The notes under the pieces were generated by a model. That model was not told the DNA's origin. It ran no database searches and worked only from the letters and a program-made list of their open reading frames with translations. 64,000 nt of DNA from Thereva unica (Eukaryota; Arthropoda; Insecta; Diptera; Therevidae), in NCBI GenBank assembly GCA_949987705.1, contig OX465281.1:160594393-160658392 (forward strand). The letters are read 5' to 3'. Shown in pieces: positions 32,541 to 44,676 of the stretch (position 1 is the stretch's first letter; every line of letters starts with the position of its first letter). The position numbers and the translations under genes are program-made.

Positions 32541-34306
32541 TGTAACGGCACGCTATATCCTTAATGAAATCCTTAATGAATATACACCCTGTAGCCACTA
32601 TAGAATTTGTGGGAGCAATTTGGAGAAATTGAAAGCGGGCAGGCGAGAAAAAAAAAAAGGAAAATGAAAAAATTTTTTTTGGAGGAGTCGAATGGGATTG
32701 ATGAAAAAGTGAGGACGGGGAAAATTTTTATGGAAATTGTTTCAATAAAGGAAAAATAAAAGTTCTTTTAAAGTTTTTTTAAAGTTTTTTTAAAGTAAAA
32801 ACAAAAAAAAAAGTTAGAGTTTACTTGGAGCGGTAAAGCAAATGTTTTAAAAAGGCCCCCGAAAACGAAAAGCAAAGTTTTGGGAAGAAGAAACCGTCCT
32901 ACACTTACAAATATCCTGCTATCCGGACGAGAATTTTTTTGGAACACAAAGTCGTTGCAAATTTTGGGCTGTAGAAGACCGGAAGGAGCCCCTATGGTGA
33001 TAATCAGATTGGGGGAAGAACTGATCTGGAATCTTCACCTAAGCGAACTGGACCAACACATTACGGAATATCAAACAACAAGGACGGAGCTGCTCTGCGG
33101 AGCCCCGAAAATAATTGAAGGTACACGTGGCTGTGGTCGGTGCATGAGGAAGACCGCAAGAAGTCAGGATGGTGCTAAGGTGGTCGTACAGATACGGACA
33201 CTATTAAGGTAATCTAGTGTTAAGCTACGTCAGATAGCAGTATGTTAGAGCAAGAGAAGGGCTCTACAACAAGAAGTTAAACGGGTCCTATAACCAGGGG
33301 CATCCATATATGCGGAGGAGGACCGGATGGATTGATAAGCCATAAGATTTATTTTGAAAATTAAATAATTGTTTTTTTGTTAATTTGATTATTGTTTCTG
33401 TAGCGTTTTACATTTCATAATTTAGAGGGGACAGAGCCCCAATTTAACAATTTTTTTAATGAATTATATTACAATAGTGTATAGATACTAGTGATAGTAG
33501 AATTTTCTTTTTGGTGACAGGATTCCAGTCTAGGTTTTGAATAATTATAGCAACCTTTCCCCAAAATGGGTAAAAATTTTTTTTGTGATTTTGTTATCCG
33601 TAGTTTTATATGTGTCTGAACGCATTAGTTAATGTGTTTTTTTTTTGTTCATTGTTGTTACACCAAGCATTGATTGTTTACGGTTTTTTTTTCACACGTT
33701 TTTTATATACGTTGTGACAAGATTGACATCATTTGTAAAGAAAACACGCGTACTGGCCAGGACGAGTTTTTTCTATTAGTCCTACACTAGTGTCGACCAT
33801 TAGCATAAGGTTTTGGATTTTTCATCTTTTTGTTTCGTTCATAGTATCTGTGGTGTAAAGAAAGAAAAAAACACTGAATAAAGAAAGTTAAATAACACTA
33901 ATTTGTAAAAAGAATTTAAAAAAAATAAAAAAAAAATAAGGAAAGATTTTACCATGGTCTAGATTGGACATGAGGAAGGACTAGGTTCATGAATCCTTAG
34001 CGGCGGACGATGCTCTTCGCCCCGGAAGTTGATTTCAGGTATCTGACTCGAATGTTGTAGGTTCTCAGTGTCCGCCATGGGGGGAAGCGCTTCGTTCTGG
34101 TGATGCACTTCATAAGTTATACGGTACCTCTGGAGTCGTCTCCCCCACTCCACGACCCCCCGACGAGCAGCCCGAATCGAGATGGCCCGGGGTACTGTCT
34201 TACGTATTTTCAGGAGCTTTTTATTTTGTGTTCAAATTTTTGTTATTCTGTGTATGTGGATCGGCAGTTGATCTCTTCGGGCCATCAACCCAAGGTTCAC
34301 ATAACA
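32541..34306 (+). repeat. Gypsy 5' LTR (1766 bp)
   Basis: Unusually long for a Gypsy LTR. A 110-codon open frame (32880-33212) is present in both LTRs but has no recognised homology. Near 32761 is an 11-bp unit (aaagttttttt) repeated one fewer time than in the 3' LTR. Promoter and polyadenylation sites were not mapped. Confidence 0.92.
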
Positions 34307-34308
34307 AA

Positions 34309-34325
34309 TGGCGCCCAACGCTGGC
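34309..34325 (+). other. Gypsy primer-binding site, tRNA-Lys type
   Basis: TGGCGCCCAACGCTGGC starts 2 nt after the LTR. The first 12 bases complement the 3' end of insect tRNA-Lys(CTT) (...CGTTGGGCGCCA), the primer used by Drosophila gypsy-type elements. Confidence 0.8.
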
Positions 34326-35566
34326 TTATAGGCCCTCATAAGTCCTGCACGGACATTATATTTTTTTTGAAAATTAGAGAAATTGTTTTCGGTATGTCGA
34401 TCATGCCATGAATGCTTTTACAGCTGAATTTTTTATTTTTGGGATTTTTTTTCGATTTTAGTAGTGCATCACGTTTACGGTTCGTCATGGGGCCAAGCAG
34501 TACCGCGATGCCTTGGTCCCTACCAATTTCTTTTTCTGAAATCTCGCTAAATTTTGGAGTTAATTTTTTGTTACTGTGACCTTTCGATTATTCTCTAATG
34601 CGGTAACTTCTTCCTTTTCAGTACACTAACTTCGAGCCCTGTCCTCGTCTCACTGTCTTGCTAACAAGCAGGTATCGCTTGGCTATGCGGGGAGGTAAGG
34701 CCAGCGGTGAATGCGAAACCCTGGTTTTGGTTCGGCCTCTTTGGTAACAGGCGTGTTATCGCTTGCCACTGCGTCGAGCTAGGAGCAGGGTTGCCTTCTT
34801 ATTTATTTTGCGGGTTGGTCGAGTGGGTTTGAAGGACGTTTAACGGGCTCCGTCTGGCTAACAGGCGACCTCGCCTGGCACTGCGCCCCGTGAGATATTC
34901 TTGAAATTTATTCGGTCCCTCGATTTTTTTTTCTTGTGTTCTTTTCCTTTTTGCTCTGCTGGTCCATCCTTCCTGGAGGCATGCAGAGTTGCGGCTCAGT
35001 CGTGGGTGGACAGCAGAGTGATGTCTAAATTTGTTATTATTTTAGGAAGAAGTTTTCAAGTTTGGTTCTGGGGCGTCCTCTAATGGCGGTCGGCGGGAGC
35101 TTATATAAAACGAGTTGGTTGGGGGAGAAGGATGTGGCCTCAGGCAGCCTCCTTCACCCTCAACGAATCTGGATCCTGAGTTGTAAGGTGGGGCGTGGTC
35201 ATTGATGGCACTCAGTGGTGGCTCAAGTTTTTTTTATCTGATAGTAAGATTTAGTTATCCTTTAGAGTCTGGTCTCACGGAGTGAAGTTCGTTGAACCAT
35301 TTAGTAGTTTCCACTCGATGAGCAAGCTGATAGCGTCACCACTGACTGCCACCTTTTGACTTCGGCCACCAAGATTTTCAGGGGGAGAGATCGTTCCGCC
35401 GCTACGTTATGTAATATTAGTAGCGAGGTAAACGAAGTAGTTTTGTTATAGAGGTTATTATTAGTATTGTTATTGTTGACTGTATGTTAGTGCCTATTGT
35501 AAAAGTCACCGAATCACCGGTAAGGTAGATAAATATTTAGCATTTTTATCAACCCCGCGAAGTACA
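34326..35566 (+). other. Gypsy leader between PBS and gag
   Basis: A 1.24-kb untranslated leader, long for the family. It contains three loosely repeated blocks, ctaacaagcaggtatcgctt (34661), taacaggcgtgttatcgctt (34745) and ctaacaggcgacctcgcctg (34858), each able to form a small GC-rich stem and followed by a ctgcg- or atgcg-like sequence. An RNA packaging or translation role is possible but not shown. Confidence 0.6.
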
Positions 35567-36661
35567 ATGCCCAACCTACGGAGTGGTAAACAAACCTCCG
35601 AGGATAATTCCGAGGAAGGAGCACCAGCCCCATCGGAGACCGAAAACGTGACTCCAGACGAGTCGGGAATGTCAATCGCGGACCCACTAACACAATTAAG
35701 ATTAGAAGTAGAGAGACTTAGGGTCCAACAGAGAACTGGGGAGAACCCCCGGCTCACGCGTGCCAATTCGGAGCAGTCGCCGGCCCGAGCCGAGCATCCG
35801 GTGGTATGTATGGAGACGTCAACTTTTACCAACAAAAGGAGATCACCTGTTCTAGCTTGGAACATACGGTTCTCCGGCGATACCAGTGAGTTGTCGGTAG
35901 AGGAATTTTTGTTCCGTGTAGAACAACGGGCGCGCGACGAATGGGTCAGCCAGTCTGAGATCTGCCGGAACATATCATCTTTATTGAAGGGTGGGGCCGA
36001 AGATTGGTATTGGGCCCAGTTTCGCCGTCAAGTTCCTGACCCAGACTGGAACGAATTGAAAAGTCATATGATCCGACAATTTAGAAATAGGGAATCCGAT
36101 TTTCAGTGGATTAAGTTAATGCTGGACCTGAAACAGCAACACTACTCCTTCGATGAATATGTCGCCAAGATGGTAGCGCTGCATAACCGTATGTCGAATC
36201 CTATGCCGGAAGAAGACCTGGTAGAAATAGTTGTGCAAAATCTGAATGCCTCCCTGGGCTCAGTCATAATCGGACAGCATTTCTCGCATATGCCACAGCT
36301 ACGTGAAGTGTGCTTGCGAGCGGAGCGATGGCAGATGCAAAAGAGACAGGAACGGAGGTTAGTTCCAAAACTACATGAAATGGATTTCAACGAAACCCAT
36401 CCCGCATCCCATAGAACTGCGGAGGAATCACCGGCCACCGTAGATGAAGTTCGACCCCTTAGTTCAGTTTCCAGACGGAGGCCTATTCTGTGTTGGAATT
36501 GTCGGCAACCGGGCCATCCGTTCATGGAATGCCCTTCCACGACTCGCGGTCTGTTTTGCTTCCAGTGTGGCAGACCAGGAGTTGTAACACCCAGATGTCC
36601 CACATGTCAGGGAAACCGGGACCAGGGTGCGAGGCCAAACGGGAGCCCGCGCTCGAACTAG
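35567..36661 (+). CDS. Gypsy gag (364 aa)
   Basis: ATG 35567 opens a frame with an acidic N-terminus and a capsid-like region: WNIRFSGDTSELSVEEFLFR, WYWAQFRRQVPDPDWNELKS and MIRQFRNRESDFQWIKLMLD with LKQQHYSFDEYVAKM. It ends in two zinc knuckles, CWNCRQPGHPFMEC and CFQCGRPGVVTPRCPTC. Gag packages the RNA. It ends at 36661 and overlaps the pol frame (open from 36490) by about 170 nt in a -1 relation, so pol may be made by frameshifting; no clear slippery heptamer was found. Confidence 0.9.
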   Translation: MPNLRSGKQTSEDNSEEGAPAPSETENVTPDESGMSIADPLTQLRLEVERLRVQQRTGENPRLTRANSEQSPARAEHPVVCMETSTFTNKRRSPVLAWNIRFSGDTSELSVEEFLFRVEQRARDEWVSQSEICRNISSLLKGGAEDWYWAQFRRQVPDPDWNELKSHMIRQFRNRESDFQWIKLMLDLKQQHYSFDEYVAKMVALHNRMSNPMPEEDLVEIVVQNLNASLGSVIIGQHFSHMPQLREVCLRAERWQMQKRQERRLVPKLHEMDFNETHPASHRTAEESPATVDEVRPLSSVSRRRPILCWNCRQPGHPFMECPSTTRGLFCFQCGRPGVVTPRCPTCQGNRDQGARPNGSPRSN

Positions 36662-39600
36662 GTTCGCCCGTACCCCAGCCTGACTTATACGATCCCAATA
36701 CTCGGTCAATTATAAGCGACTTCACGTCAACCGATTCTCTTCCCTCTTTTCGCTCTGAGGAGGTCAAACTTTCCTTTCTTTCCCGTTGGAAGAAATACGT
36801 CTCCACTCGCAAACGCATCTTTTCGGAGCCTCCTTTGGTGGACTCCAGCAATACTCCTCCCAAAATTAGGATGCGAGCCAAGGAGAAGCGACACCTTTCG
36901 CAGAAAGTTGTTTCTGCAATCATCTCTGACTTGTCAGATAACCGTCCTTTTGCGAAAGTCACCTTAGCCAACGAAGAGGTGATTGGTTTAATGGACAGTG
37001 GTGCCAATATCACCTGTTTGGGGAAAGATGCCGAATCATTTCTGGAGAGACATCCCGAAGTTACATTATACTCGTTGCAAACTTGTGTGCAAACAGCTAA
37101 CGGGGCTTCACAGAGAATGCTGGGTTATGTTAAGGTTCCGATCTCCTTCGGAGGTCGGACCCGTGACCTGACTATCTATGTGGTGCCCGGTCTCTGTCAG
37201 AGGCTGTATCTCGGGTATGACTTTTGGAAACTTTTCGACATCGCTCCCCAAATAGTCGGCGAGATAAACGCTCCATCCGTGTCTGCAAAAATGCACGACT
37301 TAACGTCCACGCAATGCGAACGGTTGGAACGCGTCAAGGCCAGATTTCCCTCCTTCGATGTCTTCGGACTGGGAAAGACTAACCTGGAGGAACACATCAT
37401 TGACACTGGTGACTCAGTTCCTATTAAACAGAGGCATTATCCCGTCTCACCCGCTGTACAACAGTTGATGTATGGTGAGTTGGACAGGATGCTGTCGCTG
37501 GGTGTAATTGAGCCATCAAACAGTCCCTGGAATTCTCCAGTGGTGTTGGTTCGTAAACCAGGTAAGGTCCGCCTGTGCCTTGACTCGCGCAAGGTAAACA
37601 GTGTCACTGTCAAGGACGCCTACCCTCTTCCATACATTGATGGGCTTCTTGGTCGTCTTCAAGACACCAAGTTCATCACCAGTTTGGATCTTAAGGACGC
37701 CTTCTGGCAAATCCCACTTGAGATGAAGTCGCGAGAGAGGACAGCTTTCACTGTCCCTGGTCGTCCGCTGTACCAGTTCACAGTTATGCCTTTCGGCTTA
37801 TGCAATGCCCCACAGCGCATGTGTCGCTTGATGGATAAGACCATCCCGGGCCATTTACGTGAAAACGTTTTTGTCTATCTGGACGACCTGCTCATTGTTT
37901 CACCTGACTTTGACTCCACCTAAAGCTTTTGGACGAAGTGGCCAGCTGTCTCCGCCGTGCTGGTTTAACCATCAATTTGGCTAAAAGCAAATTTTGCGTG
38001 ACTGAAGTGAAGTATCTCGGCTTCATAATTGGTGATGGGACTCTGAAAACTGATCCTAATAAGGTGACGGCCATCAAGAACTTCCCGACTCCGAAGTCTC
38101 ATAAGCAGACCCGGAGGTTCTTGGGTATGACCGGATGGTATCAGCGCTTCATCCCCAATTATGCGAGCGTGGCTTCTTCAATCACGGATTGTTTGAAGTC
38201 TAAATCTTTTAGTTGGACTGATGAGGCCCAGCAGTCGTTCGAGACATTAAAAGAGCTGATGACTAAAGCTCCATTGTTAGTCACTCCAGATTTCTCTAGG
38301 CCTTTTTACATTCAGTGCGATGCTAGCAGGACTGGTGTAGGTAGTGTGCTCTTTCAAAAGGACATGGATGGAGGAGAACATCCGATTGCTTATATGTCCA
38401 AAAAGCTGAATGGAGCACAACGGAACTACACCATTACTGAGCTTGAATGCTATGCAGCCGTACTGAGTGTAAAGAAGTTTAGAGCATATTTTGAGGGTCA
38501 GGCTTTCACGATCATCACTGATCATGCTAGCTTGAAGTGGCTCATGGGCCAAAAGGAGCTCAGCGGCAGATTAGCAAGGTGGAGTTTAAAGCTGCAGGGG
38601 TTCGATTACAAAATCGAACATCGCAAAGGTAGCCAAAATGTGGTTCCTGATGCCTTGTCGCGCCTGCACGGAGTCGACGAATTATCCTTCTGTCAAGACG
38701 TGGACTTAGAGTCTCCGTCTTTCAAATCCCCCGAATATTTACAACTGGGTGAACAAATCTTGCAAGCCTCACGGCAGTTGCCAGACCTGCGGGTCGCAGA
38801 TGGGTATGTATTCCATCGTACATCCCCACGTACCGGAGACCCTGTTGCTGATGATTTAACATGGAAGCTATGGGTCCCGCATGATTTAACCAATTCCCTC
38901 ATCGAGTCTGCTCACTCACCTCCACAAACTTCGCATGGTGGAGTGGGGAAAACCTTATCACGGCTTCGAAATAAATATTTTTGGCCGGGAATGGCCAAGC
39001 AGGTGCGAGAGTTTGTGTCACACTGTGACATTTGTAAGTCCACAAAAGCCCCTAATGTAGTCCTTCGACCACCTATGGGTAATCCCATGAAGGTGATGAG
39101 ACCATTCCAGTTCCTGTATGTAGATTTTTTGGGTCCTTATCCCCGGACGAAAAAAGGGCACACGGCCGTGTTCGTTGTCCTGGACTCGTACAGCAAGTTC
39201 GCGTTTCTCCACCCAGTGTCCGCCGAAACCACTGCGGCGTCCGTCAAGTTTCTGGAACAAACGGTGTTTCACACATTTGGAGTTCCTGAAACTATCTTTT
39301 CCGACAATGGTCGGCAATTCACCTCCAAAGAATTTGCCAAGCTTTTGGAGGATTATGGTGTGCGACATGTTCGCACAGCCGTATATTCGCCGCACTCCAA
39401 CGCTTCTGAGCGGGTGAATAGATCTGTCCTCTCCGCCATCAGGGCGTATCTGAAGGAAGATCATCGTGAGTGGGATAGACATCTTTCGTCCATTGAATGT
39501 GCTCTTCGTAGTGCCCACCACGAAGCGATTGGTATGTCCCCATATCAGGCTCTTTTTGGTAGTCACATGATCCTACACGGATCAGCGTATCCAGTCCTGA

Positions 39601-39872
39601 AGAAACTAAACGTTATCCAGGAGGGAGACATAGCATTTTGGGCTTTGACGGACCGCCTGCAACTACTTCGTGAACGGGTCGAGCTTAAGTTAGCCTCCGC
39701 TCACACTCGGCATGAGAATCAGTACAACTTGCGTAGCCGTGTGGTTGAGTTTCAGCCCGGAGATGAGGTATTTCGCCGAACCTTCTGGGTAGGCAACCGG
39801 GCCGGTCGCTTCAATGCCAAACTGGCGCCCAGATTCGCGAAAGCACGAATACACAAGAAAATTGGAAGCTGA
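36490..39872 (+). pseudogene. Gypsy pol: protease, RT, RNase H, integrase (frameshifted)
   Basis: Domains in order: aspartic protease IGLMDSGANITCLG (about 36990); RT with VRKPGKVRLCLDSRKVN, FITSLDLKDAFWQIPL, FTVMPFGLCNAPQRM and VFVYLDDLLIVSP (Asp pair, about 37875); RNase H FYIQCDASRTGVGSVL, TITELECYAAV and FTIITDHASLKWLM; integrase H-G-G with SHCDICKSTK, then Asp in YVDFLGPYPR (39118), Asp in FSDNGRQFTSKEF (39300) and Glu in SPHSNASERVNRS (39405). A frameshift at about 37922 separates RT (36490-37923) from the rest (37929-39872). A stop at 39870-39872 cuts the last about 25 residues (YELKDLRGRSLG follows in frame). All catalytic residues remain. Confidence 0.92.
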
Positions 39873-39944
39873 TTATACGAATTGAAGGACTTACGGGGTA
39901 GATCTCTGGGCACATATCACGCCAAGGACCTGCGTAAATAGTAC

Positions 39945-40287
39945 ACGTCGAAGTAAGCACGTCACTGATTCTACTGGCGAAATGGGTCCTTGCGGTCCAC
40001 CGGGCGGAGTCGAAGGCAATGTGGTATTGCTGGAGATTCAACCCGATGGATCGGAAGGGGTCGTTATTCGAGTCGTAGAGTTGAGATTTATGGGGACGCG
40101 AAAAGGGGCAATATGGTATTGTCTTCGGACTCGTTCTTGTTTTTCAACACTACTCTCCGGTAGATTAGAGTCAACTATGAGGAAATCCGACGGATCATTA
40201 TAAGTTCTGTTCGATCCACCTTTCTTTTAAATTTTTGACCTGTTCCCTCCATTGCTTGGACCAAACATTACCATCATATTTTCAACT
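39945..40287 (+). other. Region between pol and the tRNA-like sequence
   Basis: No env-like or other domain was recognised; short open frames (e.g. 39982-40203) lack identifiable features. Confidence 0.5.
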
Positions 40288-40358
40288 GCCCGGCTAGCTC
40301 AGTCGGTGGTGCATGAGACTCTTGATCTCAGGTTAGTGGGTCGAGCCACACATTGGGC
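40288..40358 (+). pseudogene. tRNA-Lys(CTT)-like sequence inside the Gypsy element
   Basis: Begins GCCCGGCTAGCTCAGTCGGT (acceptor strand, A box), has the anticodon-loop sequence actCTTga in a GAGA/TCTC stem, and ends cattgggc, pairing with the 5' acceptor strand. Compared with insect tRNA-Lys(CTT) it has changes in the D loop and a one-base loss in the B box (GGTCGAGCC instead of GGTTCGAGCC), so it is probably not functional. It lies 94 bp before the 3' LTR of an element whose PBS is tRNA-Lys type. Confidence 0.78.
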
Positions 40359-40452
40359 TCAAGCAACGGAATGGGATATTGCACACTTAGGCGTTTTGGG
40401 TTTTTTTCGGCTCCTCACTCCCTCGCAAGTCGGGTTTGTGGAGCCGAGGGAG

Positions 40453-42228
40453 TGTAACGGCACGCTATATCCTTAATGAAATCCTTAATGAATATACACC
40501 CTGTAGCCACTATAGAATTTGTGGGAGCAATTTGGAGAAATTGAAAGCGGGCAGGCGAGAAAAAAAAAGGAAAATGAAAAAATTTTTTTTGGAGGAGTCG
40601 AATGGGATTGATGAAAAAGTGAGGACGGGGAAAATTTTTATGGAAATTGTTTCAATAAAGGAAAAATAAAAGTTCTTTTAAAGTTTTTTTAAAGTTTTTT
40701 TAAAGTTTTTTTAAAGTAAAAACAAAAAAAAAGTTAGAGTTTACTTGGAGCGGTAAAGCAAATGTTTTAAAAAGGCCCCCGAAAACGAAAAGCAAAGTTT
40801 TGGGAAGAAGAAACCGTCCTACACTTACAAATATCCTGCTATCCGGACGAGAATTTTTTTGGAACACAAAGTCGTTGCAAATTTTGGGCTGTAGAAGACC
40901 GGAAGGAGCCCCTATGGTGATAATCAGATTGGGGGAAGAACTGATCTGGAATCTTCACCTAAGCGAACTGGACCAACACATTACGGAATATCAAACAACA
41001 AGGACGGAGCTGCTCTGCGGAGCCCCGAAAATAATTGAAGGTACACGTGGCTGTGGTCGGTGCATGAGGAAGACCGCAAGAAGTCAGGATGGTGCTAAGG
41101 TGGTCGTACAGATACGGACACTATTAAGGTAATCTAGTGTTAAGCTACGTCAGATAGCAGTATGTTAGAGCAAGAGAAGGGCTCTACAACAAGAAGTTAA
41201 ACGGGTCCTATAACCAGGGGCATCCATATATGCGGAGGAGGACCGGATGGATTGATAAGCCATAAGATTTATTTTGAAAATTAAATAATTGTTTTTTTGT
41301 TAATTTGATTATTGTTTCTGTAGCGTTTTACATTTCATAATTTAGAGGGGACAGAGCCCCAATTTAACAATTTTTTTAATGAATTATATTACAATAGTGT
41401 ATAGATACTAGTGATAGTAGAATTTTCTTTTTGGTGACAGGATTCCAGTCTAGGTTTTGAATAATTATAGCAACCTTTCCCCAAAATGGGTAAAAATTTT
41501 TTTTGTGATTTTGTTATCCGTAGTTTTATATGTGTCTGAACGCATTAGTTAATGTGTTTTTTTTTTTGTTCATTGTTGTTACACCAAGCATTGATTGTTT
41601 ACGGTTTTTTTTTTCACACGTTTTTTATATACGTTGTGACAAGATTGACATCATTTGTAAAGAAAACACGCGTACTGGCCAGGACGAGTTTTTTCTATTA
41701 GTCCTACACTAGTGTCGACCATTAGCATAAGGTTTTGGATTTTTCATCTTTTTGTTTCGTTCATAGTATCTGTGGTGTAAAGAAAGAAAAAAACACTGAA
41801 TAAAGAAAGTTAAATAACACTAATTTGTAAAAAGAATTAAAAAAAAAATAAAAAAAAATAAGGAAAGATTTTACCATGGTCTAGATTGGACATGAGGAAG
41901 GACTAGGTTCATGAATCCTTAGCGGCGGACGATGCTCTTCGCCCCGGAAGTTGATTTCAGGTATCTGACTCGAATGTTGTAGGTTCTCAGTGTCCGCCAT
42001 GGGGGGAAGCGCTTCGTTCTGGTGATGCACTTCATAAGTTATACGGTACCTCTGGAGTCGTCTCCCCCACTCCACGACCCCCCGACGAGCAGCCCAAATC
42101 GAGATGGCCCGGGGTACTGTCTTACGTATTTTCAGGAGCTTTTTATTTTGTGTTCAAATTTTTGTTATTCTGTGTATGTGGATCGGCAGTTGATCTCTTC
42201 GGGCCATCAACCCAAGGTTCACATAACA
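40453..42228 (+). repeat. Gypsy 3' LTR (1776 bp)
   Basis: Starts TGTAACGGCACGC after the purine-rich gagccgagggag and ends AACA before the TSD. Nearly identical to 32541-34306. Confidence 0.92.
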
Positions 42229-42662
42229 ACATTCAAACAAACCGCTATAACTTCTAAAATAATTATAGTAGGATATTGTTCTTGATCTTGTTGGATCAGC
42301 TTTAGACAAATGTATATATCAGATGTTTACTTGCAATATAGTAGAAATAATTTGATGTTCAGTTGCAAAAAAAATAATAAAACCTGGCACTTATCCAAAT
42401 AACACCCACTTTCTATAACTTTTTCTTCAAAAACGATTGCTTTAAAAAAACTTCATAAAAAAACTAACAACTTTTGTTTGGGTCAACTATTGTATATTCC
42501 TGTTCGATTTGGTTGAAAAGTTGATTTAAAATTTGAGAAAACCGTAAAAAATTAAAAATTTCACAGTTTAACATTTCTACCATCTTCTTTAAATCATAAA
42601 TACAATGGAATGTTTAATAATACCTGCACATAAACTTTTAATATTAAAATTTTGAAAAGGAT

Positions 42663-43222
42663 TTATTGGAAATTTTGTTTGCTGTCAAATCGGGGAATTT
42701 TTTCTCTCGACTCTGCAGACGCGGCAAGAAATCCTGGTTTGTTTTTTTCTGTAACATGTTTAGATGCTCTAGTTAGCTCTTGTACATTGCGCTCAGTACT
42801 CTGAATGTGGCACGGTATTTGAATGTTGATTAACATCTCATCGCTCTCATAATAATCTTCGAAATGCTCAAGAGGTATGTCTCTTGTGTATGGTGGCTCG
42901 TGCAGGATATTGTTGTCATCCAAATCTATCATATTGAAATAATCAGTGCAATCAAAATTTATTTTTGGTTTTTTATACTCTCTTAATGTTGTTCTGTCTA
43001 GGTTTTGCCTGATGTGTATTATTTTTTTAAATGCCATTTGGCGAATTGGCTTTCTCTCGTCACAAATCATTGATAATAAAACACTTTCTGAGCTTGCGAA
43101 ATAGCTGTTGTCTGCCAACACACCACGAATAACCGAAAGCAAATTAGATGGCAGATACTTTGTCCACTGTATGAACTTGAAGAACAAAATACTACCGTGT
43201 GCAATAGACTGGTAATATTTTA
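42663..43222 (-). pseudogene. Large DNA transposon transposase, C-terminal part
   Basis: Reads KYYQSIAHGSILFFKFIQWT, VLADNSYFASSESVLLSMIC, RKPIRQMAFKKIIHIR, then INIQIPCHIQSTERNVQELT and PGFLAASAESREKIPRFDSK before the stop. The IPCHIQSTERNV and SREKIP blocks match the conserved C-terminus of a recurrent uncharacterised transposase family that I associate with insects and Hydra. It continues the protein broken at about 54597 by the Jockey-type LINE. The frame is open in this piece. Confidence 0.72.
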
Positions 43223-43517
43223 CGCTAAAGTAGTTTAATAGTTTAATAGATTTTAAAGTACACAAGATATACATCTTTTAGAGTACAAAAAAAAGGAACA
43301 AAATTAAAATTAAGATTAAAATTAAAATATAATTAAAATTAAACTTAATAATTGAAAGATAAAAATAATAAAAAGTAATAAAAAAGTAAAAAATAATAAA
43401 AATTCAAAAATAAGAAAATAGTCAAAATTCCAGAGCAAAAAAAAAAAAAATAGAAAGAAAGTAGAATTAAAATTAAGATTGAAGTGGGAGTGATAGAGAT
43501 AGGAGGGACAAAGATAG

Positions 43518-44676
43518 TTAGTGAGAAGAAGAAGATAGAAAAAGAAACGCATGTCTTCTGAATGTTGTGGCTGAGCTCATTCTCTGAATGTAGTTTGGAA
43601 GATTATTCCAAATTCTGAGAGTATGCACAAAGAAGGAACGACTACCGATTAGGGAAGAATGAGCAGGAATCAGGAATTTAACGGATCTCAAGGATTGCAA
43701 AGGAGAGAGGAAGTCAGAAAGGTAGCAGGGGCTTTTGGTATAAAAAACCTTATGCAAAAGAAGAAGAGCCATGAGATCGATGAATTGAAAGAGGTCACAG
43801 CCCAGTAAGGAATTTTGTACTCGCGACACATGATCAGATCTTCTCATATGAAAAATAAACCTAATGCAATCATTAAACGCTACTCTAAGACGCTGACGGC
43901 AAGTTGAGTCGAAAGAAATATATACCAGCGAGCCGTAAAGGAAATGAGGAACAACAAGAGATTTAATAAGTTTGGCTCGAATGGGCAAAGATAACAGACT
44001 GCCATGTAACCATAGTTTACGAAGTGTGCCATAGATCTTAGAGAGCAGCAATGAGACATGATTGCAGCAGGAGAGTTTGGAATTTACAACAATACCCAGG
44101 TTTTTGGCATAGTCAACGATTGGAAGGGGAACATTATTAAGTAGAAGAGGAGAGAAACCATGGGGGGACAGTAAGCGACGACTAAGGAAAATTACTTGTG
44201 ATTTAACTGGATTTAATTTAAGAAAATTATTCGAACTCCATTCGTTTATTCGAGATAAGGTGCAATTAAGTTCAGACACACAATTTTCAATTTGATTAAT
44301 AGGACAAGAGGTATATAGCTGGAGATCATCAGCATATAAATGATAAGAGCAGCGACGGATTACAGAGGGAAGATCATTAATATAAAGGGAGAACAGCAAA
44401 GGACCAAGAACCGAACCCTGAGGGACACCTGCAGGCACACTTAGGAAAGAAGAAGTAACATTATTATGCCGAACACACTGATATCTATTAGAGAGAAGTG
44501 AAGAGAGAAGGCGAACAGAAGAAGAGGAAAAATGATACCGTTGACTAAGTTTATAGAGCAGATGCGAGTGAACTACAGAGTCGAAGGCTTTGGAGAAGTC
44601 AAGAAGAACTAGTATAGCAATGTCACCTCTGTCAAGGGCAGAACGAAGATCAGTTGTAACCTTCAATCCCACCAAA
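43518..44676 (-). pseudogene. Jockey-type RT, second half
   Basis: Begins VGLKVTTDLRSALDRGD, then LLDFSKAFDSVVHSHLLYKL (first catalytic Asp), VPAGVPQGSVLGPLLFSLYI, LYADDLQLYTSC (Asp pair), LNPVKSQVIFLSRR and a thumb region ending AFLFLSSSSH. The frame is open. Its upstream half is at 47941-48876, where RKSHSCQTA is cut; the present piece resumes immediately after it. Confidence 0.9.

Larger units (their letters stand above)
32541..42228 (+). mobile_element. Ty3/Gypsy LTR retrotransposon (9.7 kb)
   Basis: LTRs of 1766 and 1776 bp beginning TGTAACGG and ending AACA; TSD ACAT (32537-32540 and 42229-42232). A tRNA-Lys-type PBS, a long leader, gag, and pol in the order protease, RT, RNase H, integrase are the Ty3/Gypsy layout. 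No env is seen between pol and the 3' LTR. Pol carries a frameshift near 37922. The LTRs differ by few substitutions (e.g. cagcccg/cagccca) and one 11-bp unit, so insertion appears recent. Confidence 0.92.

Noticed and set aside
32880..33212. 110-codon open frame in both Gypsy LTRs (also 40800-41132)
   Set aside because: Conservation follows from LTR identity; no recognised homology or motif, so not called as a gene.
39018..39566. 182-codon - strand open frame
   Set aside because: Antisense of the Gypsy integrase.
40288..40358. Functional tRNA-Lys gene
   Set aside because: The B box lacks a base and the D loop is altered; called as a tRNA-like pseudogene.
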